From positions 10,292,001-10,356,000 of the forward strand of contig NC_048555.1 of NCBI RefSeq assembly GCF_902806685.2: a DNA stretch of 64,000 nt, read 5' to 3'. The stretch comes from Maniola hyperantus (taxonomy: Eukaryota > Arthropoda > Insecta > Lepidoptera > Nymphalidae). The notes under the pieces are model-generated. The model was not told the DNA's origin. It saw only the letters and a list, made by a program, of their open reading frames with translations, and did not search any database. Positions 44,608 to 54,734 of the stretch are shown piece after piece. The stretch's first letter is position 1. Every line of letters starts with the position of its first letter. The position numbers were made by a program, and so were the translations under genes.

Positions 44608-45294
44608 ATGAGATTTGAAAAGCAGCCTCAATCACTTAATTTTAATAACATTTGTACTGTTAGCGAAAATACTACATTCCGTCATGGTAAACTACTTCCC
44701 AATACAATACGGTGTCTTATATGTGGTCCATCGAACTGTGGTAAAACCAATTTAGTCATCGGTCTTCTCCTACACGAAAATGGATTACGATTTAGAAACG
44801 TTTATGTTTATTCAAAAACCTTGTATCAACCTAAATATACGCTTTTAGAAAATATTTTGAAAAGAGTACCGGGAGTGTCTTACTTTAAATACCACGCCAA
44901 TAATGATGTCCTTAGTCCTCAAAGCGCTAAACCTAATTCAGTCATAATTTTTGATGACGTAGCATCTGAAAAACAAAACAACATCAGAGATTACTTTGCT
45001 ATGGGTAGACACAAGTTTGTTGACTGTTTTTATTTAAATCAAACATATACAAAAATTCCTAAACAGCTTGTGAGAGACAACGCTAATCTCATAGTTTTAT
45101 TCAAACAGGATGACATTAATTTGAAACATGTTTATGACGAACATGTCAACACTGATATGTCCTGGTCATTATTTCGAGAAATGTGTTCAAAAGTATGGAA
45201 TAATCCATATAATTATCTAGTAATTAACAAAGATTGTCCTAAGAATGAAGGAGGTTATAGAAAATCATTTGATACATTCATTGTGTTCGATTAA
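44608..45294 (+). CDS. Packaging-type ATPase (FtsK/HerA-like) of a Polinton-type element
   Basis: 228 aa. Walker A 'CGPSNCGKTNL' (residues 39-49), hydrophobic strand plus Walker B 'SVIIFDDV' (111-118), a sensor-like 'FYLNQTYTKIPKQLVRDN' (141-158) with Q145, and a possible arginine finger at R156. This order fits the small genome-packaging ATPases of Polintons and related dsDNA viruses, which translocate DNA into a capsid (family knowledge). Complete frame with an ATG in 'cacaaaaATGAG' context. It is followed 90 bp later by the next gene on the same strand, suggesting coordinated expression. No disruption seen. Confidence 0.8.
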   Translation: MRFEKQPQSLNFNNICTVSENTTFRHGKLLPNTIRCLICGPSNCGKTNLVIGLLLHENGLRFRNVYVYSKTLYQPKYTLLENILKRVPGVSYFKYHANNDVLSPQSAKPNSVIIFDDVASEKQNNIRDYFAMGRHKFVDCFYLNQTYTKIPKQLVRDNANLIVLFKQDDINLKHVYDEHVNTDMSWSLFREMCSKVWNNPYNYLVINKDCPKNEGGYRKSFDTFIVFD

Positions 45295-45384
45295 TCATGT
45301 TAATTTATTTAAATATAGACGTTTCCTTCAAACCACGTCATTGATTTAAACGTATACATATATAACACTCCTATTATTTTTATA

Positions 45385-46263
45385 ATGGACCGTCATATAA
45401 AGCAGCAGATTATTGAAGCATCCGAAGCTGTAAAAAGGAAATTAAAATTATTGAAAGATTCAAAAACTGATAATGATATGGTTCTTCAATCAGTATTTAA
45501 ACCTATTACTACTTCACTTGATCGTATCGCCGATAAAAATAATAAAAATATTGATTTTGAAAATTTTGATGTTTCTAAAGAACCTGAAAGCCGTGAATGG
45601 AGCCAGTTAGATCTGAAACAGGATACCACGTTATTGGATCCAAGCGATTCTAGTAATCCTCAAGAGTCAGATGATGAAAATAGTGATGCGTCATTTAAAT
45701 CGAGTGAAACATCTAGTTGGTCCCTATCGTCAGAAAATTTCGGGGATATTCCATTCGGTGTACGATCTGTAAATGGAAAACCTTTCATAGGTCTTACTCC
45801 GATTAAAATTAATAGTAATTCTTTTGTAATTGCTGAAAAAGAATATAAAAAGACTCCTGGTCTTAATGAATTGTTACTTAGTAGAAACCCTAACCTATCT
45901 TTGATCGATAAAGAAGATATAATAAACTATAAAGCAATCCTTTTGACAACGAATGTACATCGTCGAGACTATGATCCATCAAAACCAATTAAAAGTAACA
46001 AAGGTCAAAAGTACATGACTATAATAAAACCAATATTTCAAATCCCTACTTTGGAGGAAAGTAAGAAAACTGTGAGAGGTGATGGTCTTCCTTTTATGAA
46101 ATTAATAAAACCCAATACGGATTACGTTTATTGGAATAACCCTAATGAATTGGTTGAACGATTGAAACTTTTGATTGCTTCAAAACAAGCTGGTAATACT
46201 GGATTAGATAATGAGATAATATCGATAATCGAAGAACTCAGAGAAAACGGTGATCTTAATTAG
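45385..46263 (+). CDS. Conserved protein of unknown function in the Polinton-type element (DUF8207-like)
   Basis: 292 aa, intact. Residues 1-60 are helical and lysine-rich. Residues 70-118 are acidic and serine-rich, probably disordered. Residues about 122-220 hold a conserved-looking domain ('FGVRSVNGKPFIGLTPIKI', 'KTPGLNELLLSRNPN', 'YKAILLTTNVHRRDYDPS', 'SNKGQKYMTII'). This resembles a family of uncharacterised proteins repeated in insect and cnidarian genomes, which I remember as DUF8207; not verified. A virion or replication role would be plausible from its neighbours but is inference only. Confidence 0.65.
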   Translation: MDRHIKQQIIEASEAVKRKLKLLKDSKTDNDMVLQSVFKPITTSLDRIADKNNKNIDFENFDVSKEPESREWSQLDLKQDTTLLDPSDSSNPQESDDENSDASFKSSETSSWSLSSENFGDIPFGVRSVNGKPFIGLTPIKINSNSFVIAEKEYKKTPGLNELLLSRNPNLSLIDKEDIINYKAILLTTNVHRRDYDPSKPIKSNKGQKYMTIIKPIFQIPTLEESKKTVRGDGLPFMKLIKPNTDYVYWNNPNELVERLKLLIASKQAGNTGLDNEIISIIEELRENGDLN

Positions 46264-46332
46264 TATATAAATACTAGAAATATTATCTGATTAGAGCAGT
46301 AACATTTTATCCATACTTCTAAGCTGATCAAA

Positions 46333-46404
46333 ATGAATATCGATAAATTCGGCCATCACGTTCATAAGCGTCTACGTGTGTCAGAATTATTTGATTTTGA
46401 TGAA
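46333..46404 (+). CDS. Start of a third Polinton ORF, truncated by the assembly gap
   Basis: ATG at 46333 opens MNIDKFGHHVHKRLRVSELF and continues into Ns at 46405. 69 bp after the previous stop and on the same strand, so likely part of the same gene block. Nothing can be said about its length or function. The sequence after the gap does not clearly continue it. Confidence 0.5.
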
Positions 46405-46604
46405 NNNNNNNNNNNNNNNNNNNNNNNNNNNNNNNNNNNNNNNNNNNNNNNNNNNNNNNNNNNNNNNNNNNNNNNNNNNNNNNNNNNNNNNNNNNNNNNN
46501 NNNNNNNNNNNNNNNNNNNNNNNNNNNNNNNNNNNNNNNNNNNNNNNNNNNNNNNNNNNNNNNNNNNNNNNNNNNNNNNNNNNNNNNNNNNNNNNNNNNN
46601 NNNN
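46405..46604. other. Assembly gap (200 N)
   Basis: Exactly 200 unknown bases, probably a placeholder length. It falls between the Polinton coding block and the tandem repeat block, so the true missing length may be large. Confidence 0.95.
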
Positions 46605-46997
46605 TTATATTTTCCTTGCTTTTGTCTTTTTTATTTTATAAACTTAAGTTTTTATATTTAAGTATTTTTATTTAATATATTTACGTTCAATAATACATAC
46701 GGAACCCAAAGTTGTCGTTTAGAGGGACTCCGCCGCTTCAGGTCATTCCCCGCACGCTTGCCTGAATATGCAAAATTTGATAGTCGCAAAATTAGAAAAC
46801 AATTTAAATAAAATATATAATAATATGATTGTTATTTTACAGAATGTGTCGTAACTACCATTGGGAAACTAACGTTAAAGCAGTTTTTGCTTAGGGTTCC
46901 GTTGTAAAATAATTTATAAAACACTATCTTAGTATTACTTTTAAAAAACTTTAAAATGCAAGTTTGTGAATTCTTCTATATATATATAGTAGGTATA

Positions 46998-47322
46998 TAG
47001 GTAGTGATAGCCTAGTGGTTAGGACGTCCGTCTTCTAATTGGAGGTCGGGGGTTCGGTCTCGGGCCCGCACCTCTAACTTTCCAGAGTTATTTGCGTTTT
47101 AAGTAATTAAATATCACTTGCTTTAACGGTGAAGGAAAATATCGTGAAGAAACAGCATGCCTGAGAGTTCTCCATAATGTTCTCAAAGGTGTGTGAAGTC
47201 TACCAATCCGCATGTGGCCAGCGTGATAGACTATGGTCAAAACCCTTCTCACTCTGAGAGGAGACCCGTGCTCTGTAGTGAGCCGGTGATGGGTTGATCA
47301 TGATGATGATGATGATGATGAT
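46998..47322 (+). mobile_element. SINE, tandem copy 1
   Basis: Head 'gtgatagcctagtggttagg', B-box region 'gggttcggtctcgg' (mutated), tail (GAT)n. Same family as 39690-39975. Confidence 0.8.
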
Positions 47323-47599
47323 GACATAGGTAGTAGTAGGTACCTACATAAAATTATATTTTCCTTGATTTTGTCTGCGGCTATAAGTAGTATTTGTATT
47401 GAATATATTTATGTTCATTTATATACACGGAACCCAAGTTATCGTTTAGACTCAAACTTGCAATTCTACGTAAATGCTTGCAGTTTTTGCATAGGGTTCC
47501 GTTGTAAAATAATTTATAAAACACTATCTTAGTATTACTTTTAAAAAACTTTAAAATGCAAGTTTGTGAATTCTTCTATATATATAGTAGGTATATAGG

Positions 47600-47921
47600 T
47601 AGTGATAGCCTAGTGGTTAGGACGTCCGCCTTCTAATTGGAGGTCGAGGGTTCGGTCTCGGGCACGCACCTCTAACTTTCCAGAGTTATTTGCGTTTTAA
47701 GTAATTAAATATCACTTGCTTTAACGGTGAAGGAAAATATCGTGAAGAAACAGCATGCCTGAGAGTTCTCCATAATGTTCTCAAAGGTGTGTGAAGTCTA
47801 CCAATCCGCATGTGGCCAGCGTGATAGACTATGGTCAAAACCCTTCTCACTCTGAGAGGAGACCCGTGCTCTGTAGTGAGCCGGTGATGGGTTGATCGTG
47901 ATGATGATGATGATGATGACA
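47600..47921 (+). mobile_element. SINE, tandem copy 2
   Basis: Nearly the same as copy 1, including the 'gggttcggtctcgg' variant. Confidence 0.8.
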
Positions 47922-48194
47922 TAGGTAGTAGTAGGTACCTACATAAAATTATATTTTCCTTGATTTTGTCTGCGGCTATAAGTAGTATTTGTATTGAATA
48001 TATTTATGTTCATTTATATACACGGAACCCAAGTTATCGTTTAGACTCAAACTTGCAATTCTACGTAAATGCTTGCAGTTTTTGCTTAGGGTTCCGTTGT
48101 AAAATAATTTATAAAACACTATCTTAGTATTACTTTTAAAAAACTTTAAAATGCAAGTTTGTGAATTCTTCTATATATATATAGTAGGTATATA

Positions 48195-48515
48195 GGTAGT
48201 GATAGCCTAGTGGTTTGGACGTCCGCCTTCTAATTGGAGGTTTGGGGTTTGATCCCGAGCACGCACCTCTAACTTTTCGGAGTTATGAGGATTTTAAGTA
48301 ATTAAATATCACTTGCTTTAACGGTGAAGGAAAATATCGTGAAGAAACCTGCATGCCTGAGAGTTCTCCATAATATTCTCAAAGGTGTGTGAAGTCTACC
48401 AATCCGCATGTGGCCAGCGTGATAGACTATGGTCAAAACCCTTCTCACTCTGAGAGGAGACCCGTGCTCTGTAGTGAGCCGGTGATGGGTTGATCATGAT
48501 GATGATGATGATGAC
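48195..48515 (+). mobile_element. SINE, tandem copy 3
   Basis: Keeps a more ancestral 'gggtttgatcccgag' B-box region and 'gaaacctgcatgcctgag'. It is thus distinguishable from copies 1 and 2. Confidence 0.8.
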
Positions 48516-48744
48516 TTAGGTAGTAGTAGGTACCTACATAAAATTATATTTTCCTTGATTATGTCTGCGGCTATAAGTAGTATTTGTATTGAATATATTT
48601 ATGTTCATTTATATACACGGAACCCAAGTTATCGTTTAGACTCAAACTTACAATTCAACGAAATGCTTGTCTTGCACTTCACAAAGGTACAGGATGTAAT
48701 CTAATAGCTTTCAGTTATAAAATTACTAATAGGTACCTATATCT

Positions 48745-48972
48745 GATTATACTAGATGATGCCTACGACTTCGTCCGCGTTGATTAAGTTTTTTCATTCC
48801 CGCAGGAACCCTTTAATTTTCCGAAATAAAATGTAGTCTATGTGTTAATCCAGGGTATAATCTATCTTCATTTAAAATTTCATCCAAATCCGTTTAGCTG
48901 TTTTTGCGTGATTGAGTAACAAACATCCAAACATCCACACTTTCACATTTATAATATTATAAGTAGGATCTT
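48745..48972 (-). repeat. Helitron-like repeat, reverse, inside the Polinton-type element
   Basis: 'actagatgatgcctacgact' to 'tttataatattataagtagg'; diverged. Confidence 0.65.
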
Positions 48973-49499
48973 ATTCAATTCGTCTATACCTATACTATGC
49001 GGAAATGCATGGGGTTCTAGTTCCGATTCCTATTCGAGTAACTACGGTAACTTACTATTATTATAATCAGCTTGGGTTAAAAACAAACTTTCTGTATTAC
49101 TATTTGGAGAATAAAAGCGTAATACCAAAATAATAAATAAACTATACAATAAACGTCTATCTATTAATTTACTGTTAATTTAGTATCAAAAGAAGTAATG
49201 AGGAACCAACTAAATTACACCCTGTATTGATTACTATTTGCAGAAAACACTTGGTAGACATTAGGTACAAAAATGAAGTAAACATGATGCATCGTATTTC
49301 AGTCAGCAATATACCGATTAGCAAGAAATATTTCGCAATTTAACTTGGATATGTTACTTTACCTATATAAAATAGGTGTTTCAATGTTAATGTTTTTCAG
49401 AAGAACGCCTTTTCCTTCCCAGAGATGAGCTCGCTACCACGGTAAGTAACAGCCTTTTAAACTCCCTTCGCTGGAAAATGACCTCCTCTCAGATAGCGA

Positions 49500-49625
49500 T
49501 AGGGATTTGAGCCTGAATCCACCGCGCTGGCTCAGTGTGGTTGGTGGGTAAACACATGTCAGATAATAATCATCCAAGCATGCGGGTTTCCTCACGATGT
49601 TTTCCTCATCGTAAGTTGTGATAAA
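49500..49625 (-). repeat. SINE-derived fragment
   Basis: 'accgcgctggctcagtgtgg' and 'gcgggtttcctcacgatgtt' match the body of the (GAT)n SINE family, reverse orientation, both ends missing. Confidence 0.45.
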
Positions 49626-49879
49626 AGCGTGCATAACATAACACTTTATTTGTTGATGGAGAGCTCGCTTTCTGCCAATGATAATGTATTCACGTATCGT
49701 GGATTCGATTAATGGATTCACGAGCGCCGCGTCGCCTAGTGCTCAAACTGCTTGCTGGCGTACGCGAGTCGCTTCGATCGTAACGTGAACATACAAATAT
49801 TGTTTATGAATATGTTTATTCACTTTCTGAAACAGATCGAAATCGACTCAAGACAAAACCAGATAGCAACCGAACTGAA

Positions 49880-50035
49880 AATCACTAAATCATGTTTCGA
49901 ATGAACGAAATGCAAAAGCTATAATTGGGCATTGCTAGATCACTAAAGCATGTTTCGTGAACGAAGTGGAACGAAGTGAAACGAAGTGAAACGAAACATG
50001 CTTTAATGATCTAGAATGCCCAATTATACACTACT
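49880..50035 (-). repeat. Right terminal inverted repeat of the Polinton-type element
   Basis: Reverse complement of 44320-44485 apart from one fewer 10-bp 'tttcacttcg' unit. Ends 'ttatacactact', followed by CTAAGG. Confidence 0.9.
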
Positions 50036-50089
50036 CTAAGGCGTCGGGCTACTGTGTCTATTGTGGTACTAGCTTACCACATTGCTTGC

Positions 50090-50210
50090 GACTTCATCCG
50101 CGTGGTCTACAACAAATTTCAAACCTCTATTTTACCCCATTAGGGGTTGAATTTTCCAAAATCCTTTCTTAGCGGATGCCTACGTCATAATTTTTGGTTT
50201 ACAACTACGC
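50090..50210 (-). repeat. Helitron-like repeat (gacgtag type), reverse, truncated
   Basis: 'cttgcgacttcatccgcgtgg' region to 'cggatgcctacgtcataa'. Confidence 0.6.
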
Positions 50211-50490
50211 GAATTTGTGGCTTATAGGACCAAAGACATTTAATATTTTTCAAATTGTTTTGATGAACATCTAAAAAAACGAATAAAACCGATTTAATGA
50301 AATCCTAGTGAAATTAAGTTTTACTTCGAAGTGTACAAAACTTCGAATTGTGTCCGGGAATCGGGATTGAGCATCTAAATTCACTTCAATTGCTCTAAAG
50401 TAATTAAGTAGGACCCTTCCGTCCATTTGATAAGTAGCTTTGACAAAGTCTAGGGTTGTTCGTACCTTAAGTGTATTTTGCAACAGGTAG

Positions 50491-50652
50491 GTACGCGACG
50501 CGCGGCGGGTCGACATGGCAATCGGGGAGGGAACGCCCCGCACACCCCCACAGCCCCCGGGTTAACCCGATGCGGGCGAGTGAGGATGACATGCGGGTGT
50601 GAGGGGCGTCCTCCTGCCTCATACCCGATTGGCATCAAAACCTGTCGCGGTA
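50491..50652. mobile_element. Palindromic MITE, family A
   Basis: 'tacgcgacgcgcggcgggtc' left, 'ggcatcaaaacctgtcgcgg' right, GC-rich self-complementary centre. Left end mutated. Confidence 0.75.
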
Positions 50653-50711
50653 TACCTACCTACTTAATTTTAAATAACGAACGTAGGTACTTGGGTTTAA
50701 CAAACGAAAGT

Positions 50712-51200
50712 AGTCAAAAAACCGGCCAAGTGCGAATCAGACTCGCGCACTGAGGGTTCCGTAGTACAATCGTATTTTATCGACATTTTGCACAATAAAT
50801 CAAAAACTACTTACTAGATCTTGTTCAAACCAATTTTCGGTTGAAGTTTGCATGGTAATGTACATCACATATTTTTTTAGTTTTATCATTCTGTTATTTT
50901 AGAAGTTACAGGGGGGGGGGGGGGGCACATTTTACAACTTTGGAAGTGTCTTTCGCGCAAACTATTCAGTTTAGAAAAAAATTATATAAGAAACCTCAAT
51001 ATAATTTTTTTGAAGACCTATCCATAGATACGAATACATCTACTTACCAAGTTTTAACAGTAGGTACTATAGCTCTAATAGTTTCGGAAAAAAGTGTCTG
51101 TGACATACGGACGGACGGACAGACAGATAGACGGACAGATAGACATGACGAATCTATAAGGGTTCCGTTTTTTGCCATTCGGCTACGGAACCCTAAAAAG
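50712..51200 (-). repeat. 'gttccgtacctcaaaa' family repeat, reverse (subfamily)
   Basis: 'aaccggccaagtgcgaatca' to 'ggctacggaaccctaaaaa', with gacggacggacagacag tract. Interior (50820-51070) differs from the 27297 copy, so a distinct subfamily sharing termini. Contains a G14 run near 50914. Confidence 0.65.
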
Positions 51201-51479
51201 GACGTTTTAATTTACGTTCATTGTAGAGGTCATCTTTTATAAATTCTCTTTCTAACCTAACCTACAACCCTAAATTGCCTGGGAAATTTCCAAAGGCACG
51301 AAGTGTATCCTTGGATATCGAAAGTTAAATTGCGTTTCAACAAATAAATAAAGCTTTGGAATGTTATAATTTACCTAATCGTATTTATTGGAATCGTTGT
51401 TGGACTTTTAACTTCTTTGAATTTCAGTTGGCCTTTCATTTTTAAATCCGATCTGAACAAATTATAAGTTTACAATAAG

Positions 51480-51912
51480 TATTTAACTATCTGATGCCCG
51501 CAGCTTCATCCGCGTTTCGTTCTCACTCTTTAATTTTCCAGTATAAAAGTCTATGTCACTTTCCAAGTCTGTATCTAATTAGTAATTATATTAATGAAAA
51601 AAAATCACCTAGATCCGTTGCGGCGTGATTGAAGGACAAACCAAAAAACAAACACACTTTTTCATTAAATGGCCAACTAGAGGATGCCCGCGACTTCGTC
51701 CGCGTGGATTTAGGTTTTTAAAAATCCCGTGGGAATCCTCCCTCTTTGATTTTCCAGTATAAAAGTAGCCTATGTCCTTCCCCGGGATGCAAGCTATCGC
51801 TGTACCAAGTTTCGTCAAAATCGGTTGAACGGATGGGCTGTGAAAGGATAGCAGACAGACAGACAGACGGACAGACAGATAGACACACTTTCGTATTATA
51901 ATATTAGTATGG
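51480..51912 (-). repeat. Two Helitron-like repeats in tandem, reverse
   Basis: 51488-51665 ('atgcccgcagcttcatccgc') and 51672-51912 ('gatgcccgcgacttcgtccg' to 'attataatattagtatgga') follow one another. The second is well preserved. Confidence 0.75.
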
Positions 51913-52448
51913 ATTTATTGGACGGCGTGGCGGACTATGGCCTAAACTCTTTTCATTTTGAGAGGAGACCGGTGCCCAACAATGGGTCGGCTATTTGTTG
52001 ACGTCGTCAACCGAATAGATATAATGTGGACGTCGTCGGCGGCTATTGGCACTTAGATATAATATGACAATAGTAAATATTAATTATTATAGTGTGGGCA
52101 GGTTTATGGAACAACGAGCAGATTACAATTACTACTACTACAGGCTACAATTACTTTTTTATAAAATAAGTAGATGTAAGTGAAGTGCAACGTGTAACAT
52201 TAATGCTGACGCCATCATTAAGCCGTGTTTACGGGCGCCTTCCATCCGACACAATTGATGACAACAGGGAGTCCTGGGGCTGTCGCGTGGCGGAATTCAT
52301 AAGCGGCCGCGACTCCAGTCACATTCTACTTTGTTCTAGAACGTAGATTAGCATGAGTGGATGCAGCTGGAGAGTAGAGGTACATTCTACTGAGCTAGGC
52401 TCTAGCAGGCTGGGCGCCAATTGAGCTTGGTCACGAGACCCGAGGAGT

Positions 52449-52632
52449 ATACAATATGCGGCAGAATTTAATGTACATCGGCCTTCAGAATGATATTTCG
52501 GCTTTGTAGAGCGTTGTCTCTGTCACTCATACTTATATAACGTTTTGGCGGTCTCAACGACTGAGACAATGCTCTACAAATCTGCCATCTCCTTCCAAAG
52601 GTACTTTTACTTTCTGCTGCGTACTGTGCCTA
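52449..52632. mobile_element. Palindromic MITE, family B
   Basis: 'gcggcagaatttaatgtaca' left and 'actttctgctgcgtactg' right. Inner arms 'tagagcgttgtctctgtcac' and 'gagacaatgctctac'. Confidence 0.75.
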
Positions 52633-53499
52633 CAGAGCGGCACGAACATTTGACAGCTCTTGTGTAACTCTATGTGAGAGAGTTAGGAGTGTACTCGATA
52701 ACATAAAAGAAATTGAGAAAAAAGGATTTTGAACTTCGAACGTTATTCGAAATTTTTGTAGGCACTTGCTACGGATGCTACGAAAGCCTACGCCTAACAT
52801 TAAGAAGTAAAAAAGTCTTTAGAATTTTGGACTATGATGCAATATTATTTTTGGAGCCAAGCATAGACTACACCATTGAACTTCGGATCTCAACTCCTCA
52901 ATCTTAAGACTTTTTTTACTACAGGACCGGCTTAATGGAAATGGGCCATCGATTTACAATGTTTAACACTCTTGCTCTTTCACTCACTATAAGAGGAGAT
53001 TTTGTGTCTAGAAAAGTCCTTGTAAGTTTTCCTTTTTTTGTTACAGAGTTAGCTCTAATAATAATTATAAGAAGATAGATTTTTTTTCGTGGCTACGTCG
53101 TAGCTGCTTTAGCTACAACTTTTCGGTACATCCATTAAAAAATATACTTTAGGAGTTTTGTGCACAAAAATCAATAAATTGTGGAAACTTCAAGGAAAAC
53201 TGGACAAAAAGCAGTGCTCTGGAACCGAATTCTGAGAAAACCTATAATTTACTAAGTAGGTATCTAAGTAGTTATAATAACAGGAATGAAATGTAAAAAC
53301 ACTCAAAGTGCTTTATCTTATACCCAATAAACTGAGATTTATCGCAAGCAGACCGCCAATTAGTCCACATATTATGAGAGATAAAACCCTATTCGCTGAC
53401 CGCTAGTAAATTAACACTTGCCCTCTGATAACAGCAGGGCGGGCGGCCCGTTAACATCCAGTAGCGAATCACCGCGCACACTTGGTTAACGCTTGAGCT

Positions 53500-53600
53500 C
53501 TTGACTCTTCAGAACTTCGTGGTGACTGAGTTATAGTGAAGTGCGAGTGAAAAGTGCGAACTTTTAAACGGATGTTTTAATAATACGTACACGTATGGTA
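53500..53600 (+). promoter_or_regulatory. Candidate orphan 5' UTR exon with donor
   Basis: Non-repetitive stretch with insect-5'-UTR-like composition ('gtgaagtgcgagtgaaaagt'), ending in 'cacgtatg|gtaggtaagt'. No coding exon of a downstream gene is visible before the window end, so it would be the first exon of a gene beyond 64 kb. Weak inference from appearance. Confidence 0.25.
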
Positions 53601-53771
53601 GGTAAGTAGATACTTTTGGTTTCTGCAATTAAAAGTAAAAAGTTTATTTACTTAATGTTTATTTTTTGAATATAAATGAAAAGATTTTGTATGAATTTTC
53701 CTGAAAATACGAATAAGTAGATGATTTTTTTAAATCATTAAACAGTCACACGCTTGAATCATGGTTATTAT

Positions 53772-53945
53772 TTAATAGCTTTTTCCCGAGACTTCGTCCG
53801 CGATAAATATATAAATTTATAACCTTTAGCACTGGGGGATATCTCTCAGTGAAATAATTTTTGAAATCGGATAAGTAGTTTCGGAGATTACCTCCTAGTT
53901 CCTAAATCAAAACACGAAGTATATTTTCCTCTTTATAATATTAAT
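53772..53945 (-). repeat. Helitron-like repeat, reverse, degraded
   Basis: 'cccgagacttcgtccgcgat' start and 'cctctttataatatta' end. Confidence 0.55.
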
Positions 53946-53984
53946 TTAGACTATAAATTATCCCCTAAGTCAATTTTATAATTA

Positions 53985-54190
53985 AACTAGCTTATGCTCG
54001 CGACTTCGTCCGCGTGGGCCACATAAATTTCAAACCCCCATTTAACCCACTTAGGGATGGAATTTCGAAAAATCCTTTCTTAGTGGGTAGTTTGAAAAGT
54101 CAAAGAACACACGCTCCAAATTTCATGTCTCTAAGACCAGCGGTTTAGGCTGTGCCTTGATATATAAGTCAGTCAGTCAGGACTTTGAAT
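53985..54190 (-). repeat. Helitron-like repeat (gacgtag type), reverse
   Basis: 'actagcttatgctcgcgact' to 'tatataagtcagtcagtcag'. Internal segment altered. Confidence 0.65.
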
Positions 54191-54504
54191 TTTATATACT
54201 TAGATATTAAGGAATGTTATACTTTTTTTTGGAAAATAAGAAAAGCTTAGTACATTTTTTTGGTGTTTCTTTTAGTTTGTGTTTATAATACAATATGACG
54301 GTAAAGTACCAAAGTTGAAATTACAAATATTTATAAAACCGGGCATATTATTTATACGAATAACATGTCGTTATGATATTAAAATGGATAAGTTCCCAGG
54401 TCAAGGAAGATTACAGCTCAATACGCAATAAGTTTACGTCAATGTTGGATATTACTTAGTTATTTATTGAGAAATATGCATAAACATAATAATATACCTA
54501 CCTA

Positions 54505-54712
54505 CTAGCTTATTCCCGCGACTTCGTCCGCGTGGACTACACAAATTTCAACCCCCTATTTTACCCCCTGAGGGGTTGTATTTTCTTAGTGGATGTCTAC
54601 GTCATAATAGCTATCTGCATGCCAAATTTCATCCCGATCCGTCCAGTAGTTTTAGCTGTGCGTTGATAGATCAGTCAGTACAGTCAGCTTTTCCTTTTAT
54701 ATATGGGTAATC
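54505..54712 (-). repeat. Helitron-like repeat (gacgtag type), reverse
   Basis: 'actagcttattcccgcgact' to 'cagcttttccttttatatat'. Confidence 0.75.
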
Positions 54713-54734
54713 ATTAATTTTTTGTATACGTAAA

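Larger units (their letters stand above)
46880..48660 (+). repeat. Tandem repeat of about 597 bp, three copies, each with a SINE
   Basis: The block 'agggttccgttgtaaaataa' recurs at about 46892, 47494 and 48089, and 'ttatattttccttgattttg' at about 47348, 47948 and 48543. Each unit contains the same (GAT)n-tailed SINE in the same place (46998-47322, 47600-47921, 48195-48515). The SINE therefore inserted before the duplication. A divergent partial unit abuts the gap at 46605. Confidence 0.85.
44320..50035 (+). mobile_element. Polinton/Maverick-type element, 5.7 kb, internally incomplete
   Basis: Begins AGTAGTGTATAATTGGGC and ends with the exact complement finishing CT. It is flanked by a perfect 6-bp duplication CTAAGG (44314-44319 and 50036-50041). 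The 5'-AG ends, 6-bp duplication and packaging ATPase together are Polinton hallmarks. TIRs are about 166 bp (left) and 156 bp (right). Genes seen: ATPase (44608), conserved unknown (45385) and a third ORF start (46333) running into a 200-N gap. No polymerase B, integrase, protease or major capsid ORF is visible, so this is a deleted derivative, or those parts lie in the unsequenced gap. The right half is filled by tandem host-type repeats. Confidence 0.8.

Noticed and set aside
50914..50927. G14 homopolymer as a G-quadruplex signal
   Set aside because: A single homopolymer run within a dispersed repeat, likely slippage or sequencing noise.
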